A stretch of DNA of 64,000 bases from assembly GCA_026168455.1 (NCBI GenBank), contig CM047427.1, forward strand, positions 38,692,905 through 38,756,904. Reading direction: 5' to 3'. This DNA comes from Theocolax elegans. Its lineage: Eukaryota > Arthropoda > Insecta > Hymenoptera > Cerocephalidae. The notes under the pieces are model-generated. The model was given only the letters and a program-made list of their open reading frames with translations, ran no database searches and had not been told where the DNA came from. The translations under genes and the position numbers were made by a program. This document shows, piece by piece, positions 21,245 to 33,700 of the stretch. How positions within the stretch are numbered: the first letter of the stretch is position 1; every line of letters starts with the position of its first letter.

Positions 21245-21672
21245 ATATGGGATATTCCACACGTAGTGGTCCGATCAAAATTTTAATATGCACCAAATTT
21301 TGGGTACACATTGCAAATATTTCTCAGAATACAGAAAAAAATTTTTAGATACTGGAATTTATTTGCTCATAAGTTATTCTAACCTCAAAAAGTAAATTTT
21401 TCCAAGTTTTTTGCAACGCCAGCTGGGTTTACCACTATTTAAATCAAAATCTATCAACATTTACTATAGAACATTATTTGTAACATACGTTGCTAATTGT
21501 GTCTAAAACTTATTCTTCTGGATTAGAATTTCTAATTTCAAGGTGAATGTTATATAAACTACATGTCAATATTCAACTTGAAAAAAGTGCAGGTGCGCCA
21601 CAATTGATTCTTTTATCCAAAAGTCTAAAAGAAAGCTTGGAGCAATACCTTTCAAATGGTCTGTAGCATTTT
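21245..21672. mobile_element. Fold-back element copy F4, left arm, first part
   Basis: Starts ATATGGGATATTCCACACGTAGTGG after a TATA run and follows the left arm of F1-F3 with more differences. Interrupted at 21672 by the solo LTR. Confidence 0.85.
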
Positions 21673-22789
21673 TGTAACGGAGTGAATCTTTGCCGGACCT
21701 TGCTCAGATTCCAGGATTCAGGTTTTAAGGAATTTGAAATAAAGTACCACTATTTATAATAAAAGTTAATTATATTAAGACTATGTTCAAATATACAAAA
21801 GAACTAAAGATATAATGCAAATGTTGCCAGCCCGCCTGGTCTTGGTCGGGTGAAGTAGTTAACTAGTCTGTAATCAAATAAAGACAAAATACTTAATTAT
21901 TACGCGACCTACGAACTTTACAATGCTATCTTATAACTAGTTTCCTAAACGGACGCAACTAACGGTTATCGTGCATGCTCGCACGGAAATACGGTTCGGG
22001 CTAATACGTATGTTCACGGGGATACGGTCCGGATAATCCACGTGTGCTCACGAGGATACGGTCGGGATAGCCCACGTGTGCTCACGAGGGTGCGGTCGGG
22101 ATAATCTACGTGTGCTCACGAAGATACGGTCGGGATAATCCACGTGTGCTCACGAGTATGCGGTCGGGATAATCTACGTGTTCTCACGAAGATACGGTCG
22201 GGATAATCCACGTGTGCTCACGAGGGTACGGACAGGATTAGACGCCATGTGTGCTCACGAGGTGACTACGGTAGGATGCGGTTACGGTAACGGTCGGTAC
22301 GGTATACGGTAACCGTGTTTACGAACGTGTGCTCACGAACGTATCCACGGTTGCTGCACTAGGTCGGAGAAAGGGGCTGGTCGTATGCTCACGGCCAGTC
22401 CGATCTGACGTCCAGTTGCAGACTGCCTACTGGTGGTTTTGGTGCGCCTTATATACCCGTTTGTACGAGAGCGCGCATGCGCATAACGCCTGTCCCCCCA
22501 CTCCGGACGGGGCCAATGAACTGGCGAGTAGGCACAGTAGTGGGGAGGCGGTCAATGACTCTAATCTATTTATAGCGCGGTCGTTGAACTCGCGTTTAAC
22601 GGCACGTGTCTATCGCGAAGCTATCTTAATATACTACGTACTTATTATTATTATATAAACAAAGTTTATTCATTAATTGTAAATATTATTATACATTCCT
22701 ATTGGTGACAGGTCTCGGATAATTATAGTAAATCAACAATTTATAAAATAATTTTACGCAATACTAGTGCGTGTGTTTATCACACGTCA
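21673..22789. mobile_element. Solo LTR of an LTR retrotransposon, about 1.1 kb
   Basis: It starts TGTAACGGAG and ends CACGTCA (TG...CA). A direct repeat CATTTT flanks it (21667-21672 and 22790-22795; a seventh base also matches), consistent with a target duplication. The fold-back F4 resumes exactly after it. No gag/pol is present, so the internal part was probably lost by LTR-LTR recombination. TTATATACCCG near 22450 could be promoter sequence. The 22329-22658 frame is an accidental opening. Confidence 0.75.
21990..22240 (+). repeat. 34-bp minisatellite inside the solo LTR
   Basis: About seven units of the type GGGATAATCYACGTGTGCTC plus ACGARGRTRCGGTC. Successive units alternate between TCTACGTG/AAGATACGG and CCACGTG/GAG-TGCGG forms, giving 68-bp pairs. 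Many units hold CACGTG. Confidence 0.85.
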
Positions 22790-22842
22790 CATTTTTATGG
22801 TTTTCAATTCTGTAAAAAGTTATGATAATTTAAAAAAACACA
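22790..22842. mobile_element. Fold-back element copy F4, resumed up to its centre
   Basis: CATTTTTATGGTTTTCAATTC continues the arm that broke at 21672; it ends near AAAAAACACAAAA, where R1 copy B1 begins. The right arm is missing. Confidence 0.8.
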
Positions 22843-24978
22843 AAATGGATTATGAGGAAAACAGAAAAGAGCTCAAAGCTGCCATCAGAGCCACGAACAG
22901 AAAGTGCTGGCGCGACTTCTGCGAAGTGGTAGAAAACGACCCTTGGGGCAGACCATACAAATCGATCATGAATAAGATCAACCCCTGGGGTATGGCAACA
23001 CTAACCTGCTCTAGATTCCTCGACAGAGTCGTTCGCCATCTCTATCCGCAACAACGAGACAGAGTACTAGACACCGGCCTGGCGGCGGTGGACGTTGCAG
23101 TTGAGGTGCCGGACGTATCGGAAGACGAGTTGAGGGTAACTGCCTGTAAGATCATCCCTAGGAAGGCTCCGGGACCGGACAGCATACCCGGCCTGGCAGT
23201 TAAGACCGCGGCGCTGAAGGCCCCTATTCTTTTATTCTTTTTAGGGACACTTCAACGCATGCTTCAAGGATGTATGCTTCCCAGATCAGTGGAGGTGCAG
23301 GGGTTGGTGCTTCTACCGAAGGAAAATAAACCCCTGGAGGAACCATCTTCGTACCGACCACTCTGCATTCTTGATATATGCGGGAAGCTGTTTGAGCGGG
23401 TAATAGGTGCCAGACTGGCGGCAGCCATCTCAGTAGAAGGAGACCTCTCTAAGAACCAATTCATCTTTCGGAAAGGTTGTGTATCGCCCGGACATAAAGA
23501 ACACCTTCAACTCGGTAAGCTGGGACAGCATCATTCTATCTCTAGAACACCTTAATGTGCCGCTCTTTCTTCGAAGAATCGCCTCGAGCTACTTGAGGGA
23601 TCGGATCCTGCTGTACGACACTGATGCAGGTGTGCGCTCCTATAACATCACTGGAAGCGTGCCGCAGGGCTCGGTCCTGGGGCCGATTTTCTAGAACGTC
23701 GTTTACAGCGGTCTTTTGAAACAACAGCTCCCCCAGGGGGTTTTGATGGTGACTTACGCCGACGACCTTGCACTGGTTGTCGTCGCGAAGAGCGTCGAAA
23801 AGGTTCAATACCTCGGAGACGTCTCTATCGAGGTAATAGCGGACTGGCTGAGCGGCCAGGGATTGAGTATGGCTGTGGAAGAAACAGAGGCGGTGCTCAT
23901 CTCCCAAAAAAAGAAGAGAACGTACGCCACCTTCACGGTTGGCAGAAAGCAAGTCCGATCGGTGGACTCCATCCGATACCTTGGGGTCGTACTAGACGCA
24001 CGACTAACGTTCAGAGAACACCTACTGAATGCAGGCTCGAAGGCAACAAGGGTGCCACATGCGCTTGCCTGCACCATGCCCAACATTGAGGGATCAAAGA
24101 AACCGCGAAGGTCCCTCCTCGCGTCGGTGCTGAGCGCCGTAATTTTATACGGAACTCCGATTTGGGCTGATGCATGGCTAAATAACACGAGCTACGGGGC
24201 TCCCTGTCGGCGGACCTGCAGGGTCTCCGCGTTACGCGTGGCCCGAGCCTACCGCACCGTATTGGACATCGCCCTCTCGGTGGTCGCTGGATTACCCCCC
24301 ATCGACCTTATAGCATCCGAGAGAGCGGATATGTATCGTGGAGCAACAGGTACGGAAAAAGAAAAAGACCAGAATTGGGGCCCCAAATGGACCGTCAACA
24401 CCTATCGGCAATGACAGCATCGGTGAGATTCAGCTAGCGAGGATCACTGGACTCACTGCGTCATCCCCGATATTGCCAGATGTTGAGTAGGAAGCATGGC
24501 TTCGTCACATTTCATCTCACCCAGGTGCTCACTGGTCATGGATGCTTCCGCAGCTACCTGTGCCGCTTTAAAGTGTACGGGAGCCCGGAGTGCCCAATGT
24601 GCCTTGGAGTGAATGAAGACGTGAAATACGTTCTCTTTCACTGTCTAAACATCCTGGAAGAACGTTAACAATTCCAGGAGTATGCCACTAACATCGCGGA
24701 GCAACTGAATCTCATCAGAAGAATTGAAGAGAGCAGAAGAAACGTTGGCAATAACAGCAGCCTGACGTAATATTGTGCGACGGCCCAGATAGAGCATGAC
24801 TGACCCTCTCGAAGTAATGCCTTACGATGGTTTCCGGGGGAGGGGGGGGGGGAAGAATCGGTCGAGAGGAGGAGCCCTGCCAAGACCAATGGCAGGGTGA
24901 TTTTTTAGTGGGTATGGGTCACGCCGACCGAGTCTCACACTTCGTGCGTAAAGAGCATTTTTACCGCCTCCTGAAAAA
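22843..24978 (+). mobile_element. R1-clade non-LTR retrotransposon, copy B1 (5'-truncated)
   Basis: 5'-truncated insertion beginning in the ORF2 linker. It carries the RT and C-terminal zinc-finger domain and ends at GAGCATTTTTACCGCCTCCTG plus a short A run directly against a (CA)n tract. It belongs to a different subfamily from A1/A2, and its 3' end matches B2 at 60028-60490. Confidence 0.85.
22857..24668 (+). pseudogene. ORF2 of R1 copy B1: linker, reverse transcriptase, C-terminal zinc finger
   Basis: The protein would copy element RNA into DNA at the target. Pieces in order: linker helix (YEENRKELKAAIRATNRKCW), IIPRKAPGPDSIPGLA, SSYRPLCILDICGKLFERV (22857-23470). A frameshift leads to DIKNTFNSVSWDS and SVPQGSVLGP (23479-23694). 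After a stop at 23692-23694 comes TYADDLALVVVAKS (23716 onward) with the catalytic YADD box intact, and YLGVVLDARLTFREHL. A later frame (24480-24668) has VLTGHGCFRSYLCR and CPMCLGVNEDVKYVLFHC, the C-terminal Cys/His domain. The original 5' half (ORF1, endonuclease) is absent. Breaks near 23470, 23694 and 24410. Confidence 0.85.
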
Positions 24979-25016
24979 ACACACACACACGCACACGCAC
25001 ACGCACACACACATTA
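24979..25016 (+). repeat. (CA)n microsatellite at the 3' end of R1 copy B1
   Basis: ACACACACACGCACACGCACACGCACACACAC immediately after the element's terminal A run. Confidence 0.9.
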
Positions 25017-25540
25017 CAAAACTAATAATTAATATGGTACGGTTTAATAGCTGTCAATAACACATGGTAATAAGATATCAATTTACTCTAGTTTTATTTG
25101 TAGCTCTCCTAATTGTTCGTCCACTCTGTAATTTACAGGGTTGAAAAAGTACATTTTAAGCAAGTTCCATGATTTTTCCTGACATGGTAACTTGGAGCGA
25201 AACCTCTTTTTTTCAATTTTCACGGTTTCTTCATAATATTGAATATTTATGGTACGCTCAATGATCTTGGACAATTTTTTTCTTAAACTTCATATATTTT
25301 GCAGAAAAAAGGTCTTTTGTGATTTTTACATTGATCTAGCCAATTTTGAGATATAAAAGGTTAAATATTAAGAAAAAAATCAAGAAAATGTCACAATCAC
25401 CATTTTTGACCTTTAATATCTCTGAAACTATTAAGTTTTTGTATTTAAAAACTTTAAGCATCATCCAAAACATGTAGAGGAAGGTATTCTCAAAGTTACA
25501 GAAAAAAATTCTTTTTTCTCTCGATTTGACACAGAATCGG
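25017..25540. other. AT-rich non-coding sequence
   Basis: No gene seen. Has a local dyad at about 25159-25194 (CAAGTTCCATG / CATGGTAACTTG). Confidence 0.4.
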
Positions 25541-25918
25541 TCATATATATATATATATGGGCTATTTCACCTCAAGTTTTATGATGAAAATTGTAAATCG
25601 CACCAAATGTTGAGAACAGGCTGGAAATATCTTCCAGAAAATAGAAAAAAAATTATAGGTGTTGAAAATAATGTGATTAAGAGTTGTTCCACCATTAAAA
25701 ATGGAAACTTTTCAATTTTTAGAAAAAATTACTATTTTCAAATTCATTTATCTCAAAATCTATTAACTTTTTTGAAAAATCATTTAATACCACTTTGGAT
25801 CAACATAATCTTTGGAACTCATCTACCCAGGTTACAATTCCTAATTTTAAAATCTCGAAGAGAAAAGACACCCGGAAATGAAAAAAAAAAATTGTTTATC
25901 AAAAAAGTCGACACATAA
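25541..25918. repeat. Diverged relative of the fold-back family (one arm)
   Basis: After a (TA)n tract it starts TATGGGCTATTTCACCTCAAG, echoing TATGGGTATTCCACGTGAAG of F3. It keeps the same order of words (GCACCAAATGTTG, TCTCAAAATCTATTAAC, GGTTACAATTCCTAAT) with much divergence. The 130-codon frame here is low-complexity and not credible as a gene. Confidence 0.5.
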
Positions 25919-26130
25919 AGTCTTAGACGTTTAATCATCAAACTTTCTAACATTTTGCCCATTATTTCAAATGAGAACATAGGCTTATAAGATTTCACGA
26001 CTTATTCGTCTTTGTCGGGAGACTTAAGCAGCGTTTTTAATATTCCCCCATTCCATATCCTTGGAAAAACATGGTACTTAAAACATGCAAGATATGCTTT
26101 GTCAATTTCGTCTAGCATTGGAATTGCATT
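25905..26130 (-). pseudogene. Reverse transcriptase fragment of another non-LTR element
   Basis: One minus-strand frame reads CFKYHVFPRIWNGGILKTLL, then KSPDKDE, a stop, then VVKSYKP and MGKMLESLMIKRLRLYV. This is the SYRP-type finger region of non-LTR RTs (W...L.K..KD...SYRP...GK.LE). About 75 residues remain with at least one stop. It is unlike both R1 subfamilies and the LINEs at 51-57 kb, so it comes from a third family. Confidence 0.6.
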
Positions 26131-26142
26131 TTTAAATATCTA

Positions 26143-26166
26143 CTAGCCAAAAACGCTCGCTTCGCT
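26143..26166 (-). other. Possible Helitron-like 3' terminus
   Basis: On the minus strand: CGCGAGCGAAGCGAGCG, TTTTTGG, then CTAG followed by T. A CTAG end before a host T fits Helitrons, but the GC-rich stretch is a direct repeat rather than a clear hairpin, so this is weak. Confidence 0.22.
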
Positions 26167-26999
26167 CGCGATTAAAACAAGGTTTGGGACACAAAATTGA
26201 AAAAAATACAATATCGAAAGAAAATGTAATAGAAGAATCTCAAAATTATAAAGAAGAATTAAAAACAAAGCTACTGTAAAAATAAGTATTGACAGAAAAC
26301 AAAAACAAGAAATAGTCAACAAAAATTATATTGAAGACAAAAATATTAATATATTAAAACAAGGTATTAAAATAAAAAATATCCAGGACATCCCGTAATT
26401 AGTGGAGTCTTTCTGAAATATTTCAGCAATTCCCAAAATTTCTAGGAAATCCCGTAACTTGTAGCGTCATCCCGAAATACCTCATAAATTCCCGAAATAT
26501 CCTGGAAATTCCACAATGAGTGGAGACATTTCGAAATACCTCAGAAATTCCCGAAATAACCAGGAAATCCCTTAATTTGTAGAGTTATCCAAAAATACCA
26601 CATAAATTCCCGAAATATCCAGGAAATACCATAATTAGTGGAGTTTTTTTTTAAATATTTCAGAAATTCCCGAAATATCCAGGAAATTCCACAATTAGTG
26701 GACACATTTCGAAATACCTCAGAAATTCCCGAAATATCCAGGAAATCCCTTAATTTGTAGAGTTATCCAGAAATTCCTCAGAATTTCCCGAAATATCCAG
26801 GAAATCCCGTAATTAGTGGAGTCTCTCTGAAATATTTCAGAAAATCCCGAAATATACAGGAAATTCCGTAATTAGTAGATTCATCCCGAATTTCCACAGA
26901 AATTCGCGTAATATCCAGGAAATCCAGTAATTGGAAGATTCATCCCGAATTTCCTCAGATATACCCGAAATATCCAGGAAATACCATAATTAGTGGAGT

Positions 27000-29650
27000 C
27001 TTTCTGAAATATTTCAGAAATTCCCGAAATATCCAGGAAATCCCTTATTTAGTAGAGTTATCCAGAAATACCTCAGAAATTCCCGTAATATACCGGAAAT
27101 TCCGTTATTATTGGTGTTACCCCGAATTTCATCAGGAATTCCCGAAAAATCCAGGAAATCCCGTAATTGGTAGAGTCATCACGAATTTCCTCAGATATTC
27201 CAGAAATATCAAGGAAATCCCGTAATTAGTAGAGTTATCCAGAAATACCTCAGAAATTCCCGAAATATCCAGGAAATCCCTCAATTTGTAGAGTTATCCA
27301 ATAATACCATAGAAACTCCTGAAATATCCAAGAAATACCATAATTAGTGGAGTTTTTTTTTAAATACCTCAGCAATTACCGAAATATCCACGAAATCCCG
27401 TAATTGGTAGAATCGTCATGAAATTCCTCAGCTATTCCCGAAATATCCAGAAAATCCCGTAATTAGTGGAGTCTTTCTGAAATATTTCAGAAATTCCCGA
27501 AATATCCAGGAAATCCCTTATTTAGTAGAGTTATCCAGAAATACCTCAGAGATTCCCGAAATATCCAGGAAATTCCGTAATTAGTATACTCATCTCGAAT
27601 TTCCTCAGATATTCCCGAAATATCCAGGAAATCCCGTAATTAGTAGCGTCATCCCGAAATAAATCGGAAATTTCTGAAATATCCAGGAAATACCACAATT
27701 AGTGGATACGTTTCGAAATACCTCAGAAATTCCCGAAATATCCAGGAAATCCCTTAATTTGTAGAGTTATCCAGAAATTCCTCAGAATTTCCCGAAATAT
27801 CCAGGAAATCCCGTAATTAGTGGAGTCTCTCTGAAATATTTCAGAAAATCCCGAAATATACAGGAAATTCCGTAATTAGTAGATTCATCCCGAATTTCCA
27901 CAGAAATTCGCGTAATATCCAGGAAATCCCGTAATTGGAAGATTCATCCCGAATTTCCACAGATATACCCGAAATATCCAGGAAATACCATAATTAGTGG
28001 AGTCTTTCTGAAATATTTCAAAAATTCCCGAAATATCCAGGAAATCCCTTATTAAGTAGAGTTATCCAGAAATACCTCAGAAATTCCCGAAATATACAGG
28101 AAATTCCGTTATTTTTGGTGTTACCCCGAATTTCCTGAGAAATTCCCGAAAAATCCAGGAAATCCCGTAATTGGTAGAGTCATCACGAATTTCCTCAGAT
28201 ATTCCAGAAATATCAAGGAAATCCCGTAATTAGTAGAGTTATCCAGAAATACCTCAGAAATTCCCGAAATATCCAGGAAATCACTTAATTTGTAGAGTTA
28301 TCCAAAAATACCACAGAAATTCCCGAAATATCCAAGAAATACCATAATTAGTGGAGTTTTTTTTGAATACCTCAGCAATTACCGAAATATCCAGGAAATC
28401 CCGTAATTGGTAGAATCGTCATGAAATTCCTCAGATATTCCCGAAATATCCAGAAAATCCCGTAATTAGTGGAGTCTTTCTGAAATATTTCAGAAATTCC
28501 CGAAATATCCAGGAAATCCCTTATTTAGTAGAGTTATCCAGAATACCTCAGAGATTCCCGAAATATCCAGGAATTCCGTAGTTAGTATACTCATCTCGAA
28601 TTCCTCAGATATTCCCGAAATATCCAGGAAATCCCGTAATTAGTAGCGTCATCATGAAATAATCGGAAATTTCTGAAATATCCAGGAAATACCACAATTA
28701 GTGGATACGTTTCGAAATACCTCAGAAATTCCCGAAATATCCAGGAATCCCTTAATTTGTAGAGTTATCCAGAAATTCCTCAGAATTTCCCGAAATATCC
28801 AGGAAATCCCGTAATTAGTGGAGTCTCTCTGAATATTTCAGAAAATCCCGAAATATACAGGAAATTCCGTAATTAGTAGATTCATCCCGAATTTCCACAG
28901 AAATTCGCGTAATATCCAGGAAATCCCGTAATTGGAAGATTCATCCCGAATTTCCACAGATATACCGAAATATCCAGGAAATACCATAATTAGTGGAGTC
29001 ATTCTGAAATATTTCAGAAAATCCCGAAATATCCAGGAAATCCCTTATTTAGTAGAGTTATCCAGAAATACCTCAGAAATTCCCGAAATATACAGGAAAT
29101 TCCGTTATTATTGGTGTTACCCCGAATTTCCTGAGAAATTCCCGAAAAATCCAGGAAATCCCGTAATTGGTAGAGTCATCACGAATTTCCTCAGATATTC
29201 CAGAAATATCAAGGAAATCTCGTAATTAGTAGAGTTATCCAGAAATACCTCAGAAATTCCCGAAATATCCAGGAAATCACTTAATTTGTAGAGTTATCCA
29301 AAATACCACAGAATTCCCGAAATATCCAAGAAATACCATAATTAGTGGAGTTTTTTTTGAAATACCTCAGCAATTACCGAAATATCCAGGAAATCCCGTA
29401 ATTGGTAGAATCGTCATGAAATTCCTCAGATATTCCCGAAATATCCAGAAAATCCCGTAATTAGTGGAGTCTTTCTGAAATATTTCAGAAATTCCCGAAA
29501 TATCCAGGAAATCCCTTATTTAGTAGAGTTATCCAGAAATACCTCAGAGATTCCCGAAATATCCAGGAAGTTCCGTAGTTAGTATACTCATCTCGAATTT
29601 CCTCAGATATTCCCGAAATATCCAGGAAATCCCGTAATTAGTAGCGTCAT
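27000..29650 (+). repeat. Higher-order repeat block, 17 units (about 1.0 kb)
   Basis: The marker unit with GTTATT(A/T)TTGGTGTTACCC recurs near 27100, 28105 and 29100; AATCGTCATGAAATTCCTCAG recurs near 27410, 28420 and 29408. Spacing is about 1000 bp, or 17 x 59. Confidence 0.85.
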
Positions 29651-30719
29651 CATGAAATAAATCAGAAATTTCTAAAATATCCAGGAAATACCACAATTAG
29701 TGGAGACATTTCGAAATACCTCAGAAATTCTCGAAATATCCAGGAAATCCCTTAATTTGTAGAGTTATCCAGAAATTCCTCAGAAATTCCCGAAATATCC
29801 AGGAAATCCCGTAATTAGTAGATTCATCCCGAATTTCCATAGAAATTCGCGTAATATCCAGGAAATCTCGTAATTGGTAGATTCATCCCGAATTTCCTCA
29901 GATATTCTCTAAATATCCAGGAAATACCATAATTAGTGGAATCTTTCTGAAATATTTCAGAAATTCCCGAAATATTCAGGAAATCCATTATTTAGTAGAG
30001 TTATCCAGAAATACCTCAGAAATTCCCGAAATATCCAGGAAATTCCGTTATTATTGGTGTTATCATGAATTTCCTGAGAAATTCCCGAAAGATCCAGGAA
30101 ATCCCGTAATTGGTAGAGTCATCACGAATTTCCTCATATATTCCCGAAATATCAAGGAAATCCCGTAATTAGTAGCGTCATTCCAAAATATCTCAGAAAT
30201 TCCCGAAATATTCAGGAAATCCCTTAATTTGTAGAGTTATCCAAAAATAACACAGAAATTCCCGAAATATCCTGGAAATACCATAATTAGTGGAGTTTTT
30301 TTTGAAATACTTCAACAATTACCGAAAGTTCCAGGAAATCCCGTAATTGGTAGAATCATCACGAAATTCCACAGATATTCCCGAAATATCCAGAAAATCC
30401 CTTATTTAGTAGAGTTATCCAGAAATGCCACAGAAATTCCCGAAATATCCAGGAAATACCAAAATTAGTGGAGTTTCTTTTTAAATACCTTAGCAATTAC
30501 CGAAAGATCCAGGAAATCCCGTAATTAGTAGCGTCATCACGAAATAAATCAGAAATTCCCGAAATATCCAGGAAATCCCGTAATTAGTGGAGTATTTCCG
30601 AAATATTTCAGAAATGCCCGAAATATACAGGAAATTCCGTAATAAGTAGATTCATTCCGAATTTCCACAGAAATTCGCGTAATATCCAGGAAATCCCGTA
30701 ATTGGTAGAATCATCCCGA

Positions 30720-33700
30720 AATACCTCGGAAATTCCCGAAATATCCAGGAAATTCCGTTATTATTGGTGTTATCATGAATTTCCTGAGAAATTCCCGAAA
30801 GATCCAGGAAATCCCGTAATTGGTAGAGTCATCACGAATTTCCTCAGATATTCCCGAAATATCAAGGAAATCCCGTAATTAGTAGCGGTATTCCAAAATA
30901 TCTCAGAAATTCCCGAAATATCCAGGAAATCCCTTAATTTGTAGAGTTATCCAAAAATAACACAGAAATTCCCGAAATATCCTGGAAATACCATAATTAG
31001 TGGAGTTTTTTTTTAAATACCTCAGCTATTACCGAAATATCCAGGAAATCCCTTAATTTGCAGAGTTATCCAGAAATTCCTCGGAAATTCCCGAAATATC
31101 CAGGAAATCCCGTAATTAGTGGAGTCTTTCCGAAATATTTCAGAAATGCCCGAAATATACAGGAAATTCCGTAATTAGTAGATTCATTCCGAATTTGCAC
31201 AGAAATTCGCGTAATATCCAGGAAATCCCGTAATTGGTAGAATCATCCCGAAATACCTCGGAATTCCCAAATGATCCAGGAAATCCCGTAATTGGTAGAG
31301 TCATCACGAATTTCCTTAGATATTCCCGAAATATAAAGGTAATCCCGTAATTAGTAGCGTCATTCCAAAATATCTCAGAAATTCCCGAAATATCCTGGAA
31401 ATCCCGTAATTAGTAGAGTTATCCAGAAATACCTCAGAAATTCCCGAAATATCCAGGAAATCCCTTAATTTGTAGAGTTATCCAAAAATACCACAGAAAT
31501 TCCCGAAATATCCTGGAAATACCATAATTAGTGGAGTTTTTTTTTAAATACCTCAGCAATTACCGAAAGATCCAGGAAATCCCGTAATTGGTAGCGTCAT
31601 CCAGAAATTCCTCAGAAATTCCCGAAATATCCAGGAAATCCCGTAATTAGTGGAGTCTTTCCGAAATATTTCAGAAATGCCCGAAATATACAGGAAATTC
31701 CGTAATTAGTAGATTCATTCCAATTTGCACAGAAATTCGCGTAATATCCAGGAAATCCCGTAATTGGTAGAATCATCCCGAAATACCTCGGAATTCCCAA
31801 ATGATCCAGGAAATCCCGTAATTGGTAGAGTCATCACGAATTTCCTTAGATATTCCCGAAATATAAAGGAAATCCCGTAATTAGTAGCGTCATTCCAAAA
31901 TATCTCAGAAATTCCCGAAATATCCTGGAAATCCCGTAATTAGTAGAGTTATCCAGAAATACCTCAGAAATTCCCGAAATATCCAGGAAATCCCTTAATT
32001 TGTAGAGTTATCCAAAAATACCACAGAAATTCCCGAAATATCCTGGAAATACCATAATTAGCGGAGTTTTTTTTTAAATACCTCAGCAATTACCGAAAGA
32101 TCCAGGAAATCCCGTAATTGGTAGCGTCATCACGAAATAAATCAGAAATTCCCGAAATATCCAGGAAATCCCGTAATTAGTGGAGTCTTTCCGAAATATT
32201 TCAGAAATGCCCGAAATATACAGGAAATTCCGTAATAAGTAGATTCATTCGGAATTTCCACAGAAATTCGCGTAATATCCAGGAAATCCCGTAATTGGTA
32301 GAATCATCCCGAAATACCTCGGAAATTCCCGAAATATCCAGGAAATTCCGTTATTATTGGTGTTATCATGAATTTCCTGAGAAATTCCCGAAAGATCCAG
32401 GAAATCCCGTAATTGGTAGAGTCATTACGAATTTCCTCAGATATTCCCGAAATATCAAGGAAATCCCGTAATTAGTAGCGTCATTACAAATATCTCAGAA
32501 ATTCCCGAAATATCCAGGAAATCCCTTAATTTGTAGAGTTATCCAAAAATAACACAGAAATTCCCGAAATATCCTGGAAATACCATAATTAGTGGAGTTT
32601 TTTTTTAAATACCTCAGCTATTACCGAAATATCCAGGAAATCCTTAATTTGCAGAGTTATCCAGAAATTCCTCAGAAATTCCCGAAATATCCAGGAAATC
32701 CCGTAATTAGTGGAGTCTTTCCGAAATATTTCAGAAATGCCCGAAATATACAGGAAATTCCGTAATTAGTAGATTCATTCCCAATTTGCACGAAATTCGC
32801 GTAATATCCAGGAAATCCCGTAATTGGTAGAATCATCCCGAAAATACCTCGGAATTCCAAATGATCCAGGAAATCCCGTAATTGGTAGAGTCATCACGAA
32901 TTTCCTTAGATATTCCCGAAATATAAAGGAAATCCCGTAATTAGTAGCGTCATTCCAAAATATCTCAGAAATTCCCGAAATATCCTGGAAATCCCGTAAT
33001 TAGTAGAGTTATCCAGAAATACCTCAGAAATTCCCGAAATATCCAGGAAATCCCTTAATTTGTAGAGTTATCCAAAAATACCACAGAAATTCCCGAAATA
33101 TCCTGGAAATACCATAATTAGTGGAGTTTTTTTTTAAATACCTCAGCAATTACCGAAAGATCAGGAAATCCGTAATTGGTAGCGTCATCACGAAATAAAT
33201 CAGAATTCCCGAAATATCCAGGAAATCCCGTAATTAGTGAGTCTTTCCGAAATATTTCAGAAATGCCCGAAATATACAGGAAATTCCGTAATAAGTAGAT
33301 TCATTCGGAATTTCCACAGAAATTCGCGTAATATCCAGGAAATCCCGTAATTGGTAGAATCATCCCGAAATACCTCGGAAATTCCCGAAATATCCAGGAA
33401 ATTCCGTTATTATTGGTGTTATCATGAATTTCCTGAGAAATTCCCGAAAGATCCAGGAAATCCCGTAATTGGTAGCGTCATTACGAATTTCCTCAGATAT
33501 TCCCGAAATATCAAGGAAATCCCGTAATTAGTAGCGTCATTACAAAATATCTCAGAAATTCCCGAAATATCCAGGAAATCCCTTAATTTGTAGAGTTATC
33601 CAAAAATAACACAGAAATTCCCGAAATATCCTGGAAATACCATAATTAGTGGAGTTTTTTTTTAAATACCTCAGCTATTACCGAAATATCCAGGAAATCC

